In this document: positions 6,259 to 6,906 of the stretch, piece by piece
How the letters are laid out: each line of letters opens with the position of its first letter
Numbering within the stretch: position 1 is the first letter of the stretch
Assembly: GCA_002304995.1 (NCBI GenBank)
Contig: DBPV01000097.1
Location: 514 to 7,419, forward strand
DNA length: 6,906 nt
Source: Syntrophaceae bacterium UBA1411
Lineage (GTDB): Bacteria > Desulfobacterota > Syntrophia > Syntrophales > Smithellaceae
Direction: 5' to 3'
Program-made: the position numbers and the translations under genes
The notes under the pieces: model-generated
Told to the model about the DNA's origin: nothing
The model's database searches: none
The model's input: the letters and a program-made list of their open reading frames with translations, nothing else

Positions 6259-6906
6259 GTCGCTGAAAAGAAGAATGAAAAGCGCGGGCGATCTTCTGTC
6301 GGTCGTCAAGACGATGAAGGCGCTGGCGGCGGTAAGCATCCGCCAGTACCAGCGGGCGGTGGAATCGCTGCGCGACTACAACCGCGCCGTCGAGATGGGC
6401 CTGCAGATCGTGCTCAAGGAGAGGATGGGGGCGACGATGCACCGAAAGCACTCGACGATGAAGCGCCTGGGGGTCATCGTCTTCGGGTCCGACCAGGGCC
6501 TGTGCGGCCAGCTCAACGAACAGATTTCCACCTATGCCCTGGAGTATATCAAGACCACCGGCGTGAAAAAGGAAAACCGCAAGGTACTGAGCATCGGGGC
6601 GCGCGTGGCGGATTACGTCGAGGACGCCGGACAGCCGGTGGAGGAGCTCCTGACCACGCCCGGCTCCACGGCGGGCATTACGCCGCTGGTCCAGGAAATC
6701 ATCATGATCATCGACGAATGGCATTTCCGCGGCAACATCGATCACTTTGTTCTGTTTTACAACGAGTACCTGACCGGAGCGACGTACCATCCCCGCCTGC
6801 TTCAGCTCCTGCCCGTCGATACGGACTGGCTCCGGCAGATCGCGAAGAAAAAGTGGGACTCCAAGTCGCTGCCGATCTTCCGGATGGACGGCGACAGGAT
6901 CTTTTC
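6245..6906 (+). CDS. atpG: N-type F1Fo-ATPase, F1 subunit gamma (3' end outside window)
   Basis: Gamma is the central rotor shaft, linking the c-ring to the alpha3beta3 head. The first 220 residues are visible, and the frame is still open at the window end. The start MQTTESLKRRMKSAGDLLSVVKTMKALAAVSIRQYQ (quoted from DNA at 6245 onward in part: SLKRRMKSAGDLLSVVKTMK) matches the first gamma helix, including the conserved VKTMKALA contact region near 21-28. The central Rossmann-like part starts with LGVIVFGSDQGLCGQLNE (about 75-92), where housekeeping gamma has a similar SDRGLCGGLN. Family members run to about 285-300 residues, so the C-terminal helix is missing only because of the window edge. 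ATG 6245 lies inside atpA with GAGGA (6235-6239) 5 bases upstream, suggesting translational coupling. ATG 6275 is a weaker alternative start. Confidence 0.94.
   Translation, partial: MQTTESLKRRMKSAGDLLSVVKTMKALAAVSIRQYQRAVESLRDYNRAVEMGLQIVLKERMGATMHRKHSTMKRLGVIVFGSDQGLCGQLNEQISTYALEYIKTTGVKKENRKVLSIGARVADYVEDAGQPVEELLTTPGSTAGITPLVQEIIMIIDEWHFRGNIDHFVLFYNEYLTGATYHPRLLQLLPVDTDWLRQIAKKKWDSKSLPIFRMDGDRIF

Noticed and set aside
4570..6339. 589-residue open frame on the minus strand opposite atpA
   Set aside because: It lies opposite a gene with clear P-loop, Walker B and arginine finger motifs. GC-rich third positions deplete stops in the opposite frame, and its translation is low-complexity (Arg/His/Asp/Gln) with no family likeness.

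Overview
The window holds a nearly complete operon, all on the + strand, for an N-type ('alternate') F1Fo-ATPase. The order is atpD (beta), atpC (epsilon), atpQ, atpR, atpB (a), atpE (c), atpF (b, with a delta-like C-terminus), atpA (alpha) and atpG (gamma, cut by the window end). This order, the two small membrane proteins between epsilon and a, and the absence of a separate atpH (delta) gene distinguish it from the housekeeping atpIBEFHAGDC layout. N-ATPases usually occur as a second, laterally mobile ATPase next to a housekeeping enzyme, and are scattered among proteobacteria, cyanobacteria, planctomycetes and a few archaea. The GC-rich coding, Shine-Dalgarno-led genes fit a Gram-negative bacterium. 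A deltaproteobacterial-type (Desulfobacterota) host is my guess from protein flavour and from the palindromic repeat; the window alone cannot prove it.

Layout: 1-339 is the 3' end of an unrecognised, probably all-helical protein gene, which stops 18 bases before atpD. 358-2113 encodes beta and epsilon, overlapping by 11 bases. 2169-2802 encodes the two small membrane proteins AtpQ and AtpR, one base apart. 2838-4640 encodes the Fo sector a, c and b. A 49-base spacer (4641-4689) is mostly occupied by a 28-base palindrome. 4690-6906 encodes alpha and the first 220 residues of gamma, overlapping by 14 bases. No rho-independent terminator and no convincing promoter is visible, so the whole run, perhaps including the upstream gene, looks like one transcript.

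How they work together: alpha3beta3-gamma-epsilon forms the F1 catalytic head and central stalk. Subunit a and the c-ring form the ion path. The long b protein forms the peripheral stalk and probably also replaces delta on top of F1. AtpQ and AtpR are thought to be assembly factors rather than part of the catalytic machine.

Most notable points: (1) the c subunit keeps the ion-binding Glu63, Ser64 and Tyr68 but has Met30 and Ile65 where sodium-type c-rings carry Gln/Glu and Thr, so this N-ATPase may be proton-coupled; (2) the b subunit carries a delta/OSCP-like C-terminal domain; (3) a palindrome of mobile-repeat or processing-hairpin type sits just before alpha; (4) an unusual helical protein gene abuts the operon. 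I see no wholly new system: this is a known type of operon with some unusual details.
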